Origin: Ganoderma boninense
Taxonomy: Eukaryota > Basidiomycota > Agaricomycetes > Polyporales > Polyporaceae
Length of the DNA: 64,000 nucleotides
NCBI GenBank assembly: GCA_002900995.3
Contig: CM035307.1
Span: 1,054,001-1,118,000 of the forward strand
Direction of reading: 5' to 3'
How positions within the stretch are numbered: the stretch's first letter is position 1; the number at the start of each line of letters is the position of its first letter. The notes under the pieces are model-generated. The model saw only the letters and a list, made by a program, of their open reading frames with translations, had not been told where the DNA came from and did not search any database. The translations under genes were made by a program, and so were the position numbers. Positions 31,761 to 43,946 of the stretch are shown here, piece by piece.

Positions 31761-32570
31761 CCCTGGACCCCTGTCCCAACCGAAGTCTGGGATGCGATTG
31801 TGACCGGGGCTTGCAGAGACGGGGGAGCCACTGGCAAATCACTCGCCCTCGCAAACAAATTCTTTCATCTTCAATCGCCTTCCACTCGATTTTACTCGCT
31901 CTCGTTCACCTGCCTCGCACGCGTCGAGGTCTGCCGAAAGAATGCAATCTTACGGTTTGCCACCTCTACCTATCGCTCCTCGGAGAAATCGAGCTGGCGA
32001 ACCCCCACAAGATTTCTGGAAAATATACCTTAAATGAACGGAGGAGAAACGAGAGCATGATCAAAAAGCCGAGCTCAAAAGGACACCTGAAACGAATGGT
32101 TCATCGTAGCGATGACAGGTTCCTTCGCCATAAGCTAGTTCCCGCCCAATCTCGGCCGGTGCCTCAGTGTGGACGTATCGGCCTATGGACAGACAAACGA
32201 ACCGTCAGCTGCAGGCTCCGCGCCGAATTCGAAGCTGGCCATGTCAATGGGCGCGCTCGCGTCCCTCCGCCACGTTGTCGTCCACGCGTACGGGAGCCCT
32301 GCGCCGCCAGTCGGGTGGTCCGGGTACAACCACGGGCTGTGGGACGACGTGTGCGGTCACCTGTCGGTGGTCGCGCAGGAGGTCGGGGACGCGGCAGGCG
32401 CCGAAGTGGTTCAGATGAGCAGGCCGTGGAGGCGGAATCACCGGTGGCGGACCGGCTTGCGCAACGATTGGGTGCAGAGGTGGAGGGTGGGGACGGGTGC
32501 TGGGTCAGGTCGGAAGACGAGGAGATACGGCGGGAGGTCTACGAGGATAATCCGCCGAGTCCCCGGTAAG
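31761..32570 (+). pseudogene. Decayed F-box gene of the DGGATGRS family
   Basis: The 5' part reads VPTEVWDAIVTGACRDGGAT then GKSLALANKFFHLQ and STRFYSLSFTCLARVE, colinear with F-box genes B and C, but there is no in-frame ATG close upstream. After about 31930 the homology continues in another frame (TVCHLYLSLLGEIELANPHK; compare VRHLYLSFLHEPSKAILL in gene C). Most of the leucine-rich middle (about 150 residues) is absent. Homology returns at about 32240-32470 (ALASLRHVVVHAYGSP; RNHRWRTGLRNDWVQR) and switches frame again to VEGGDGCWVRSEDEE. Two frameshifts, a large deletion and no start make a functional product unlikely. It lies on the opposite strand from genes B and C, with SEC18 between, so it is not a simple tandem copy. 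Confidence 0.75.
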
Positions 32571-33268
32571 AACTTGCCGAGGATGAGTATTAGGAGGAAG
32601 AGGTTGTGTCAGACTGGTATTATAATGAGGAGGACCCTGAAGAGGATACTACGGAATGGGTTCATGTGTAGGGGGAGGGCAATACCTGACGGTATGGCAT
32701 GCGCATGACTTGGGACTTTGGGATATCGACTGTTCTTTGAATTTTCAGCCCGCGTATATCTGATGGGTGAAGTAGAATTTAAACGCTTTTCAGATGGCTT
32801 GAGGGACCAGTTTAAATAGACAAGTTGTAGGGTTGACTTGTCTGCAGGAAGTCTCGTAGCATCCCAAGGCCTCAAGCTGAAGGGTCCAGCCGGTGCAGTA
32901 CCCCAATTCGCTGGTTGAAATGCCCGTCGAGTTCAAATCGGGAGACCTCAACGTTTCCTCTGTGCTTCCTGTCGGTGAGCATGCAAAGAAAATAACACAC
33001 AGAGAGTTCTAACACTTGTTTCTGCCAGTGTACACTGGCCATGACTTGAAGTAGATAGGTACGCGGACTCGGGATGGTCGGGCAGTGCTCGGGGCTCGGG
33101 GTGTGATGAGCGCCGGCGGGTGATCGTTCGAAGCGGTGACCGAGCCGCCACCAAGCCCAGGCCAACTTCCCTCCCTTTACCATCGCGTTTCTTCCCTCAG
33201 CCCTCTCTCCCTCTCTGAAAGCTCTCTGGTTTCTGGCAAGCCCACCTCCATCTCTTGCATCACGAGCA
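32571..33268. other. Intergenic, upstream of the STIMATE-like gene
   Basis: No gene recognised; accidental open frames only. The last 100 bp before 33269 are pyrimidine-rich. Confidence 0.4.
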
Positions 33269-34816
33269 ATGCCTTCGTTGGAGGGCATCGACTCCTTTCT
33301 GGATGACCTACCTGCTACGGTGGATCAGCAGTCATGCAAGCTCCTGGGTCCCACTGCACTCGTGCGTTTTCGTCATATGTGAAGCAATGTGCCGGCTTAC
33401 GGTGTGTGCAGGTTGTGCAGGGGCTCATGGGCATACTCGTGATCCTTTCTCTGGTGTACAAACGACATCGGGAGACCCCGAAGCGACCATGGAGGATATG
33501 GTTCGTACCCTGCCCTCTGTAGTTGAACAGCTGCGAACCTTTCCACCTGCCTCAGGCTGTTCGATGTGTCCAAACAAATCTTTGGCCAGATGTTCGTTCA
33601 TGGCGTGAATGTTCTCATCTCTGATATTGTCGCCCACCTCGCCACGGAAAATGCTTGCAACCTCTATTTCCTCAACATCCTGCTCGATACCACCTTCGGT
33701 ATGTCATATGCACATGCTAAATGTAACTGCACTGCGAGTCTCTGAACTGAACATGCATTCTCGCAGGCGTTGGCATCATCTATCTCATTCTTCAAGTTGC
33801 AACACACATCTTTACTGAGAAACTCCATTGGAAAGGGTTCGAGTCCGGAGTTTACGGCAACCCTCCTTCAATCAGTTACTGGTTCCGCCAAGCCGCGGTT
33901 TATGTTTTCGCTCTCACTACCATGAAACTTCTCGTTGTCGCTCTCTTCGCGGTTCTCCCAATCATTTTCGATCTCGGCGAGTGGTTGCTCGCGTTCCTTG
34001 GATCAAGCAATGCTGCCCAAGTCATATTGTGAGCCCCTCCTTGCCATGCTTTCAACCATCGTTGCTATATTGATGCACTCACATCTCAGTGTCATGGGCA
34101 TATTTCCCATCGTCATGAATATCCTCCAATTTTGGCTCATTGACACTATCGTCAAGGGGTCAAACAACGCACCCCTCGCCCTTGGCTCCGAGTCTCGGCG
34201 ACACTCCCTCGACCCTGACAGCGAGCCACTCTTCCGTGCCTCAGATGATGAGGACGACGACGGTTACCCCGCTAGGCGGTACGACGTCGAGAACCCGCGC
34301 CCGCGGTCCATCTCTCGCACTCGCGATCCCGAACGACTCCTGCCTGGGGAATCTAAGTCAGTCACTTCGACGACCACAACAGCTATTGGTTCAGGTTCAA
34401 GCAGCCCGGCCCCGAAACCAATAGACATAGACACGGGTGTTTCGGCACACGCATACCCACCCGCCGGCACTGCTGCTTCCCCCACCTCTGCCTTCTCATC
34501 CAGGTCCTCGAGCTCGATCGGCTCGTCCCGGTCTGGTTCCTCTCGGCGACGTGAGCCTCCGGCGCCATTAACGCTCAAGCCCCATAAGGCGTCGCAGCCC
34601 AACATCGAGATTTCTCGGAGCGCACCGCCGGAGCAGCAGGAGACTCGTGATGATGATGATGAGAAGTGGGCGGCGTGGGGTGATGAGGAAGACTGGGCAG
34701 AGCGGGTGGGTGAGGAGGAATGGACGGGGCGGCGGTTAGAGGCGACGAAGGACGCGGTGGACGATGTGTGGCGACATAGTCCTAACGCTAACGCACGGAC
34801 GGTCTCGGTCGCGTGA
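33269..34816 (+). CDS. STIMATE/TMEM110 family membrane protein (yeast YPL162C-like)
   Basis: The start MPSLEGIDSFLDDLPATVDQ is followed by CKLLGPTAL and, after an intron, VVQGLMGILVILSLVYKRHR, ETPKRPWRIW, LFDVSKQIFGQMFVHGVNVL, NACNLYFLNILLDTTFGVGI, IYLILQVATHI, SISYWFRQAAVYVFALTTMK and MGIFPIVMNILQFWLIDTIV. About five membrane helices and the phrase WLFDVSKQ..GQ...H..N are the family pattern. In animals STIMATE regulates STIM1 at ER-plasma membrane junctions; the yeast member is a vacuolar membrane protein of unknown role. The C-terminal 200 or so residues are cytoplasmic, disordered and Ser/Arg-rich, ending in an acidic Trp-containing region (DEKWAAWGDEEDWAERVGEE). Four or five short introns are inferred. 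Role here is unknown. Confidence 0.85.
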
Positions 34817-35325
34817 GTTGCGGTTTTACGTATGGCTCTCCCTCGGCACGGACTTCGCTCTCTATCCCCACTCGCTCTCTGCCTGTACGCTTGTACATTA
34901 TCGTTTGCACATGGATGTTTTGGCGGTGTATACACTAATTAACCCGTCGTAGTGGTGATATTTGGTTCTTGAAGCTCGAGTGCGGTGTGCATTGCCCAAA
35001 GAAATGGACTGGGAGGTGTCGGAGCGGGCGGCTCGGGCGAACCGGAGAAGAGAGCGAGGACGATCACCTGTTCTGGCAACTGGCACCCAGTCCCATGTCT
35101 CTTGTCTCTGACTCTCTGCACTGCGCCCGACCTCCTCTTCCACCGGCTCCGACTCCTCCAGCCCAACTCCGCGTCCCTGCAACGCTCCGTGCACTCTCCT
35201 TCTTGACCATTTCACTTTCTTGATCGGACAGGCCGGCTTTCTGTTGCTATCTCGCACCGGCGACTTTGCCCGACTGATTCCCGACGAACTCTCCAAGCCC
35301 ATCGAACACTCGAATCGTGCATTCT
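34817..35325. other. Intergenic, STIMATE-like gene to UBE2O-type gene
   Basis: No gene supported; it probably includes the UBE2O promoter. Confidence 0.4.
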
Positions 35326-38300
35326 ATGGCTCCGAGCACACAGAAGAGGGCGGCTGCAAAAGTACGTCTGGTCCCTGGCATTAAATGCGGTCTATGCCTC
35401 ACGGCGTGCTTGGCGGTCTGTCTAGTTCTTCCAGGAGGACATCGTCCAACGGAAAGATGATCCAAAGGTCTTCGGGGTAGTAATGGTACGCTCGCCTATC
35501 TGTCGGATGTTACCTGAGTGACGAACTCCTGTCGGGCGACCGCAGAGATGTTGGCAGGATGCAGAAGAAATCGTTCCACCAGAAGGCGTGGACCCCCTCT
35601 TGCGGCCACTAGCCCAGGTGAGCCCTTGTGGCGGGGTCTCGCAGGCGCCACATACACTGACACAGTCGTTCCTCGTTTTGCGTGGGTGGTGTATGTGATG
35701 TAGGGCGAGGTTGGCGTGTCGTATTTCCCCCGGCCGATACGGGAGATTACCACCGAGGACAAGCTCGCCCTAGTGGACCGCATGTACCAGCCCGGAGATC
35801 TGCTGAAGCGCAGCGTGGACGACGTGCGATCCGGGATCGTTACCAGGTGCGTCGTTCGTCGCCCACCCCTGCGCATCCGTTCTCCTAGGCGCATTTTGCT
35901 GATCGGCGGCTTCGATCGTGGTTCCTACAGCACAACGGTGAAGGGCCATCTCGAGCATGCGGTCAGTAGGCAGACCATCGGGTGGAAGACGATAGACGAG
36001 GTGGAGACGGCGGTAGAGGTGGAAATGGGGGACCTTGTTGTATACAATGATTGGGTCGGCCAGGTATGCACGAATGCATCGCACTTTGTGCTAAGCAAGT
36101 TTGAGTTCCCAATCCCGCACTACTTCTAGGTTATTGAGGTCCGTTTATTGAGCCCCCTCGCTGGCGACTACCTATACTGACCATCGAGGGGGGTAGATGT
36201 TTGATGAGGCCTGGGTCGAAGTTTCGGGCGGGAATTTGGTTCGCCTACCTGAGCTCAGTGCGAGGTTGATCGTTGGCGAGAAAGGCAACGTGAGTGTGGT
36301 CGTGTTCAATTGGTATCACTAGGCAGACTAATGGTATGTTTTCTTGCTTTGCAGGACATCCTCCCACAACCCATGTCAACCGTACAAGGGATATTCGGCT
36401 TTCTGTTAGGTGGCATGCGACCAAGTGTTGCGGACACTGTGGTCTCTGTGAAGCATACTGTGCTCGCAGTAGCGTGGCTTGCCATCAACCAAGCGGTTTG
36501 TTTCAAATGACCCCCGGAGGCTATGTCTTGTGACTGACCAGTGTACTTCTAGCTTTCCCCACAAGAGGCGTCAACAAGACCGCGGCCCCCAAGATATTGG
36601 CATGGCACCAAATTGGGAGATCTCACGATAGTGTCAAGACGAGCGGAAGAAGCAATGCGTTGCGGAGACCGCGTGCGGCTGCGGAATAATGCGGAGGTTC
36701 CAATCACTCGCCACGGCAGATCGACGGAGAACCAAGGAGTCATTGAAGTGGATGTCCTCGCTGTAGTAGAGACCCGGACGACAGTGGAAGTGCTCTGGCA
36801 GGACGGCACCAAGGAGACTCTCGATGCACGCGATACGGTTCCTTACCTAAATCCCGACGAATATGATTGCTGGTGAGTTTCCGTTCGAGCGTCCAATAAA
36901 CGTGGCTAAACATTTACATTCTTGGTGAAGGCCCGGCGATCATGTCCTCTGGAAAACGGAGGACAAGAAGCAGCACGTCATCGTGCAGTCCGTAAACGCA
37001 AGGGATCGGACCGCGTACGTCCGTGTCGTCGAGACGGGCGCGGTCGAGCTGGCGTCCGTGCTCGAGCTCGACCCGCACGGGACGAACGACTGGTCTGCGC
37101 TCGCGCCGACGAACGACGGGCTGGGCGTGCGCCGCGGCGACTTCGTGTTCGTGCACCGCGAGGGCGAGACGAACGGCGTCGCGCCCCCGATGGTGCCGCG
37201 CATCGGCGAGGTCGAGGACTGGGTGCGCGACAGCTCCGCCGTGGCGCAGAACGGGCAGCTGGCCGGGTGGCGGAAGGAGGTGGCGGACATCGGGATGCGC
37301 ATCGCGGAGGAGCGCGGTAAGACCGAGCACGGCGTGGAGGAGCCGCCGATCAGGCGGCCGCAGAAGGGTGACCCGTCGCTCAACTGGTTCGGGGAGGTGA
37401 CCAATGTGAGCTGCTTTTTTTTCTTTCTCTTTTCTGACGGGATACGACGCGGCGGCTCGGGTGACTGGGGACTTGAGCTTGGTTGACGGATTGGCTGACG
37501 TGTGTTCGCCGCAGCTGCGCCTGGACGGGACGATCGAGGTCGTGTTTCCGAATGGCGACGGGATCGTCGTGCCGCTGAGCCGGTTGACGAGGCTGTATGA
37601 CAGCGCCGACCAGCTGGAGGACCTGTGGGGCGACGAGGACGACGCTATGGAGGAGGGGGAGGACGGGCAGCTGTGGGAGATGGACCAGGACGGAAATTGG
37701 GTGGAGGGCTCGCCGGACGACGAGGACGAGTGGGAGTCCGCCGACGAGGAGGACCCAGATGAAGTGATGGAGGATGCGTTGGAGGGGTCCGATGGCGAGG
37801 CGAATGGAGGCGGTTGGTCTCCATCTTCCGACACGGCTGTCCTGCCCGCGGAAGTAGGGTCGGGCATGACCGTTGACGGCACACCGCCGACATCGACCAC
37901 GCCGAATGGACGGGCGCACTCCCCAGACGTCCCGAAGGATGCAACAGAGGTGGATGGCGAGAACGACGAGGCCGACAAGCCTTGGAAACGATTCGAGGTG
38001 CTACCGAGCGCGCCTGTCGACCACGCGTTCTACAGTACTGCTCCAGCTCAACCATCGCGGAACTTCATGTCGCGGCTAACCAAGGAGTATAAGGCGCTCC
38101 AGAGCAGTTTGCCAGGTATGTCCATTCCTCCAACCACATGGGCACCACTGCTGGCTCCGGGATGGGCGTGCTTGTTTGTGGAGCATGGGCTCGGATCCTG
38201 TAGATCTGAATGGGCTGACCGATGAGTGCGCTCCGACAGACTCCATCCTCGTACGTGCGTACGAGGACCGGTCGGACCTGCTGCGCTCGCTGATCATTGG

Positions 38301-39123
38301 GCCGGAGAACACGCCGTATGAGGATGCGCCTTTCGTGATCGACTGGCAGCTCGATTCCAACTTCCCACAGACGCCGCCGATCGCGCATTTCCTGAGCTGG
38401 ACGAATGGGAACGGCAGAGGTGCGTAGATCTGCTCTGCATTCACCCCGAGGAAGGGTGTTAATACTGACATGATCGGCGGTTGCTTCTTGCTTCTTGCAG
38501 TAAACCCGAATTTGTATGAAGAGGGCAAGGTCTGTCTATCGATCCTAGGGACATGGGCGGGGGACAAGAATGAGTCGTGGAGTGCGGCGAGGTCGTCGTT
38601 GCTGCAGGCGTTCGTCTCGATTCAGGGTCTTGTGCTGGTGAAAGAACCGTGAGTGCCGCTATCACCACCCCCTTCCTTTCGTTCCTGATCGCTGGTCTAG
38701 ATGGTTCTGCGAACCTGCATATGAGAAGTTGAGGGGCACCGAAGACGGGATCGTCAATAGGTAGGCTTCCGCTGGTGGCAACGTGCCAGATTGCTCACGC
38801 CCTATCCCCACAGCCGACTATACAACGAGAAAGCCTACGTGCTCTCCCGCGGCTTCGTGCGGCGAGCACTCGAGATTCCCCTCGGGGGGTTGGAGGCGGA
38901 GATGAATTGGTTCTACTTTACGACTGGGAAGCTGAAGAAGGTGCTCGACGACGCGAGGGCCCTCATCGAGAAGAGCCAGCAGTCAGAGGAGCTGGAGACG
39001 GAAGCAGATCGGGAGCGTGCGGTTCCACGGCTATCTGGTGGCGGAATCATCGCGCTGCAACGGACACTGGGGAAGCTGCAGACCCTGCAGGACGCACATC
39101 CGGGTCGAGCCCACGACGGGTGA
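35326..39123 (+). CDS. UBE2O-type giant E2 ubiquitin-conjugating enzyme
   Basis: UBE2O-type proteins are large E2/E3 hybrids that recognise and ubiquitinate orphan or basic proteins. The start is [21 protein letters not shown]-terminal repeated beta modules (conserved regions) follow: [108 protein letters not shown] and an acidic stretch. The UBC domain is at the C-terminus: [35 protein letters not shown], then [18 protein letters not shown], where the Cys is the catalytic residue, and [21 protein letters not shown] final coiled-coil tail follows. About ten introns fit GT-AG signals. Confidence 0.9.
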
Positions 39124-39855
39124 TCGGCGCGGCCCATTCAGTTCTGGGTCTTCTTGGGCAGGAGGCGGCATGGCTACCCCCTACGTTTCCTTTTTCGAGA
39201 TGGTGATATGACTTTGAGTTTGTCATGAAACCTTTCCTTCTCTTCGACTTCACGACATCGAGCTTTCGCATTGCGTTTTTGCGTCATTAGGCTACCGTCT
39301 GTCATAACCTAGAGGCTTGCGAACCGTAACACACACTACTTAGGTAGGCAATTGAGACCTGTTGTACAGCTACGGATGGCGTCGATCGGAAGAGATCTGG
39401 GTGCCACATTAGGTCTATGACGCTGCGGCATCGGGGGTTGGTAAGTAAGTAGCTTGCAGATGAGCTCATCCGGATGCCAGGACGGGCCCGATCTGGGCGA
39501 ATCGCCAGCCCCTCGAAGTGCCGAGGGGCAGGATCAGGAATGTTCTGGGGCCTCGCACGGATCTCTGAGCGGGAGTACAAGGCAAGTGAGGCGAGGTAAG
39601 GTCGTCTTGCCGTGCGAGACATACATAAGAAGCTGCAGGAGCCGCTGCGCACTCCACGATTAGTAGTCACTGGACCCTAACCCTGCGGGCGTTCCGACTA
39701 GTGTGTGCCGCACCATCTCTTTCCTCTCTCTTGATCCAGCTGCAATCTATCTCTCTCAATCGCCTCACCCGCTCTCGCGCCCCCTCTCCAAACCAGCCTT
39801 CTGAGCCACCCCCACAACCGAGCCCTATTTCTCAACTCAATAATCACCAACAACA
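39124..39855. other. Intergenic, UBE2O to phosphatase inhibitor 2
   Basis: No gene recognised. It includes the promoter of the inhibitor-2 gene; the last 120 bp before the ATG are C/T-rich. Confidence 0.4.
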
Positions 39856-41262
39856 ATGGCGTCGGAAACCAGCGGACATTGGGACCCGTCGCAACAGCCG
39901 ACGATGTCCCGCCAGAATTCAAAGCCCAAGGGCATCCTCAAGAATGCGCCACCCGCGACGCCTGGTGGCACCCAGCAGTAAGCACCCCCTACCAAGCTCG
40001 CCCGTGTGACGGCAAATCAATGCTTAGCATACAGCAGCCTACAGTGGGACGAGGAGAACCTTGCCCTCACCGAGTCGCAGAAGGATAGCCAGATGAAGAT
40101 CACGGAGCCCAAGACCCCCTACGTGCGGTATAACGCAGAGACGGACACCGTCGAGGGCGGTGCGTACCCCTTTATGCTCTGTCTGTATGAATGGACTGCG
40201 TACTGACGCGGTCGTTCATGGTGATGCTCGCGTAATCGCTTCACCCCGCGCTACCCCGCAATCATGCTGGCATTCATTCGTCTGTTGCGTACGCACACAC
40301 GCACGCCGCTGCCATTGCATTTGCCACCCCCAACATTCCGATATGTCCACGCCCCCACGCCCACGCACGGCAGACATCCCCTCGCTGGACCTGAACGGGC
40401 GCGTGGGGAGCCCAATCTCGCCCGTGCGGTCCATGTCCCCGGTGAGCAGCACAGGGGCGACGACCGGTGGGGGGTCGGGCCCCCCGTCGCGGCGGACGTC
40501 GTTTTCGAGTGCGGGCACGCAGGGCAGGCGGTCGACGACGCCCGGGCGCGGCCCCGGGAGCGGGAGCTCGAGCCGAAGCACGAGCTTCAGCCTGCCGAGC
40601 GAGGCACGGGAGGTCATCCGGCTCGACGGGCGGCAGCCCGGGGATGAGATCGAGGTCGAGGAGGAGATGGACGAGGAAGGTGCGTCTTTCTCTCTCGAGT
40701 CTGCGCCGCATCGCGCCCTGGCTCGCTGGCTGTGTGGGTTAGGCTTTCGCTGACTTGTAGCTTGTTTACACTCGACTCGACCTCGACTGCGAACTCGAAC
40801 TCGGACGCAAACTCTACTCGTGCCTCTATCGGTGGATGTCTCTGCGCGTCGGACGCAATTACTCAATCGCCGGCTCCGGTGGACGGTCGTTTTAACTCGA
40901 TGGCTCCACGGCCATGACCGCGTGACTGCTGCATCGGCTACAATGGCTGCAGCTGCCGCGAAGCATGCCGCGTTCGTGCGCGCTCGGGGAAGGCACTATT
41001 CGAACGAGGCAGAAGCGATGAAGGTGAGCAGAGCTGAGAGCGGAGGAGCCGCTGCCGGCGACCGTGGCTGGCTGCGACTCCGGGAGGATGTGCTCAGTTA
41101 GGCTGTGATTGACGTCCGGGACTTTGGCAGATGGCGAAGAAGCTGATGGCAGAGGAAGACGAGGAGGATGTGTCGTCGGTCGCGGACTCTGCCGACCACA
41201 CGAACGACGAAGACAGCGTGATGGAGGAGGAAGGGCCGGTGGTGAACGGGATCGCACACTGA
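39856..41262 (+). CDS. Protein phosphatase inhibitor 2 (IPP-2/Glc8 family)
   Basis: Inhibitor 2 is an intrinsically disordered regulator of type-1 phosphatase (PP1). All three PP1-contact regions are visible. KGILKN (residues about 25-30) matches the first. [20 protein letters not shown] then [12 protein letters not shown] contains the conserved W-DE-N and EPKTPY elements, with the phosphorylatable Thr. After a Ser-rich low-complexity segment, [20 protein letters not shown] contains the HYNE-like region that docks in the PP1 active site (here HYSNE). The C-terminus is acidic and ends GPVVNGIAH at 41262. Four introns are inferred; the one before the HYSNE exon uses an acceptor at about 40950. 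Confidence 0.88.
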
Positions 41263-41744
41263 GCTTCCATCGCCGATCCGTTCATTAGGGAGTCGGCTCT
41301 GGCTCGCAGGCTCTCACGGAGGGTCGAATGTGGCATGGAGGGGCACAGATGTGGAAGACTCGGACGCTGGCTGAGGCGTTGACTATGTAATGTAGGGAGA
41401 CATACCCAGTGCCGCCCCGGGCTGCGGCACCAGACTAGGGCACGGTGCTGCGGGAGGGGAGCAAGCTCGTAGCTTGTATGAGTAGGTAGAATGCGGATGG
41501 CCCGTGTTAGTCTGAAACGGATGCGCTGAGGGGGGAGTTTGGATTTGGGTTTGGATTCGCCGCAGAGCCGGAGAGGGCCGCCTCAGCGGCGCCGCGGGAT
41601 GAGTGGGCGGGGCACGTGGGCGGTGGTGGGAGAGTGCGATCGGGCGAAATGAGGGCGGACATGCGGCTCTGGCGTCCAAGCTTTCAGGAGCCCCCGCTGC
41701 ACCTCTGCTCCTTCTCTCTCCCGCTCTCCCTCCCCGTCTCCCCC
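41263..41744. other. Intergenic, inhibitor-2 3' flank and F-box promoter
   Basis: No gene supported. Confidence 0.4.
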
Positions 41745-43946
41745 ATGTCTCTCCTCGACTTTCCCGAGCCGCCCACCGAGGCTGCCATCGCACATGCTCG
41801 CGCACAGCTCACCCTCTACCACCACGACTCGCGCGCTCTCGAGCTCAAAATCCAGGACGCCAGGGACCAGCTCGCCCGTCTCGTTGACGAACGCCAGAAT
41901 GCGATTCGCGAGATGGAGAAGGAGCTCGCGTCTCTCGAGGACAAGGTCGCGCTCACAAGGGCCTACGTCTCCCCCATAAAACGTCTCCCCAACGAGCTCC
42001 TCCGACACATATTCTTCTTCAACTTCGACGATTGCGCATGGTCCGCTTGGGTCCTCTCTGCTGTATGCTCGCTATGGCGCAGGCTTGTTCTCAATATGCC
42101 TAAATTATGGTCCAAGGTGCGTCTGCGCTGCCCTCGTCGCCCCGCTCGCGGTGCGCGACTTACCCCGCCCTCCCCCACCTGCACGCCACCGCCTGCCCCC
42201 CAATCTGTGCCGCCCGAATCTCCTCACTTCGGGCGATTTCCATGCCCCTTTTGGCCCGTGAGAAGCATCGAGCGGCGCCGTACCGACTGACCCCGCCTTC
42301 CACCACAGATCCGCCTCGTCACCACCCAAGCCGCCTCCGCGGAGACAATCCGCCTATGGCTCGAACGCTCTGGCCGCACGGTGCCTCTTGACATCGAAAT
42401 CGTGCTCCGCTCTCCCTCAGCACATTCAGGGATCGTCGACAGTCTTTCCCGCAGGCGCTATCTGCCCCATGCCGCTGGCGATCCTTGGATTGCAGGCAAC
42501 GGCGGCTGGCCCACCACGCCCCCGCTGATCCATACCCCCCCTGCTACCGCTCCAGGAGGGACTGCTGTGCACTTGCAGATAGGAGGTGCGCATCCAACTG
42601 TGCATGTCGTCCCTGTACAAGCCGTGGTTGCGGGCGATGCAATAGGACCTGCGCCGCCCTCACCTCCACATACACACGCCACGGAATGGGACCCACCGAT
42701 GCTTATGACACCTGAGCGAAGCACCCTTTCGCAGCAGCGCCTCCGGAAGAACATGCATTGGGGCCACATCGCGTTCTATTACCTTGTCGAACAGATGCAC
42801 CGCTGGGAGCGGTTCGTCTTCAAGTTCGACAAGCAGTTCGCGTCGATTGGCGCGCTCAAAGCAATTGAAGGTATGTTTCATCGTTTCTTCCGCTCTCTTC
42901 TCATGTTCGCAATTACCACCGGGCTTCCAGATGCGGTACTGATTCCCGAGTGTCTGACATACAGGTGATGCCCCGTTGCTACGCGAGTTCGAGATTTCCT
43001 GCACAGACCCGGCATTTTACGGCGAGTGGAAGTGGTTACCATCCGCACCCGTTAATGCCCACTTCGACATTGGCAATCTGCAGACCCTGGCGCTGCACCA
43101 TGTGCCGTTCAAGTGGTCGTCGCCCATGCTCCGCAACCTCCGCAACCTGCAGCTACGGAGTTTGCCTACCGTCCACATCACGCTCGACCGCATCCTGCAC
43201 ATCATCTCAGCCAACCCGCTGCTCGAGTCCCTCACCATGCACTTCGCGTCCCCTCATCCGCCCGTACTTCCATTGACTCCAGTGACGCTCTCCGATCTCA
43301 AGACGCTCAACCTCGGCGGGCACTACCTCCTCTCCAGCCTCGTCGAGTCGCTCATGCTCCCCGCACTGGACACGCTCATCCTTGACATCGAGGCACGCGA
43401 CCCGATCGAGGACACCGTCTCGGGCCTACTCACGCGCTCCGGCAACCCGCCGCTGACTCGTCTCTCGCTCTCGTACGGCGCCAACACCGGCCCGCACGCC
43501 GGGTTCTACTGGGGCTCCGGCGCGGGCGTCGCGTCGTGGCACTTCCTCTCCGAGCTCGACCATCTCGCGGCGCTGCAGGTGGGGTCCGCGCCGCTCGAGC
43601 CGCTCATCTCGGCGCTGTCCGCGCCAGACGACGACAACGGGCAGGACCGCTGGCTGTGCCCGCGGCTGGCGACGCTGGCGATGCGCGGGTGCCACGCGCA
43701 CGGGGACGGCGTCGCGAAGCTCGTGCAGATGGTCGAGTCGCGGAATCCGGACACGGGCGGCGGAGGCGGCGGGGCGGGCGCGGTGTTCGGGGGGTGACGC
43801 CGGTGCGGCTGCGGCACCTGGAGCTGTACGACTGCACGGCGCTCGGCCCGGACGTGACCAAGTGGCTGAAGACGCGGATCGAGGAGGTTGTCTGCACGGA
43901 GCCCACCTTCGAAGGGTACGTTGGTCGCCTTGTTCTGGTCCAGTGA
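41745..43946 (+). CDS. F-box/LRR protein with N-terminal coiled coil (apparent frameshift)
   Basis: This is a different F-box class from genes A-C. The start MSLLDFPEPPTEAAIAHARA leads into a coiled coil (LELKIQDARDQLARLVDERQ) and then the F-box SPIKRLPNELLRHIFFFNFD, with VCSLWRRLVLNMPKLWSK. Such coiled-coil-plus-F-box proteins are abundant in Agaricomycetes. After an intron come leucine-rich repeats (IGNLQTLALHHVPFKWSSPM, LRNLRNLQLRSLPTVHITLD, LSDLKTLNLGGHYLLSSLVE). A Gly-rich loop ends in an in-frame TGA at 43795. The natural continuation VTPVRLRHLELYDCTALGPD is in another frame; one missing G in the six-G run at 43789-43794 would restore it, so I extend the gene to 43946. If the TGA is real, the protein loses its last repeat. 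Confidence 0.7.

Noticed and set aside
39668..39686. CCCTAACCCT resembling telomere repeat
   Set aside because: Only one and a half units are present within gene-dense sequence; chance or a small promoter motif.
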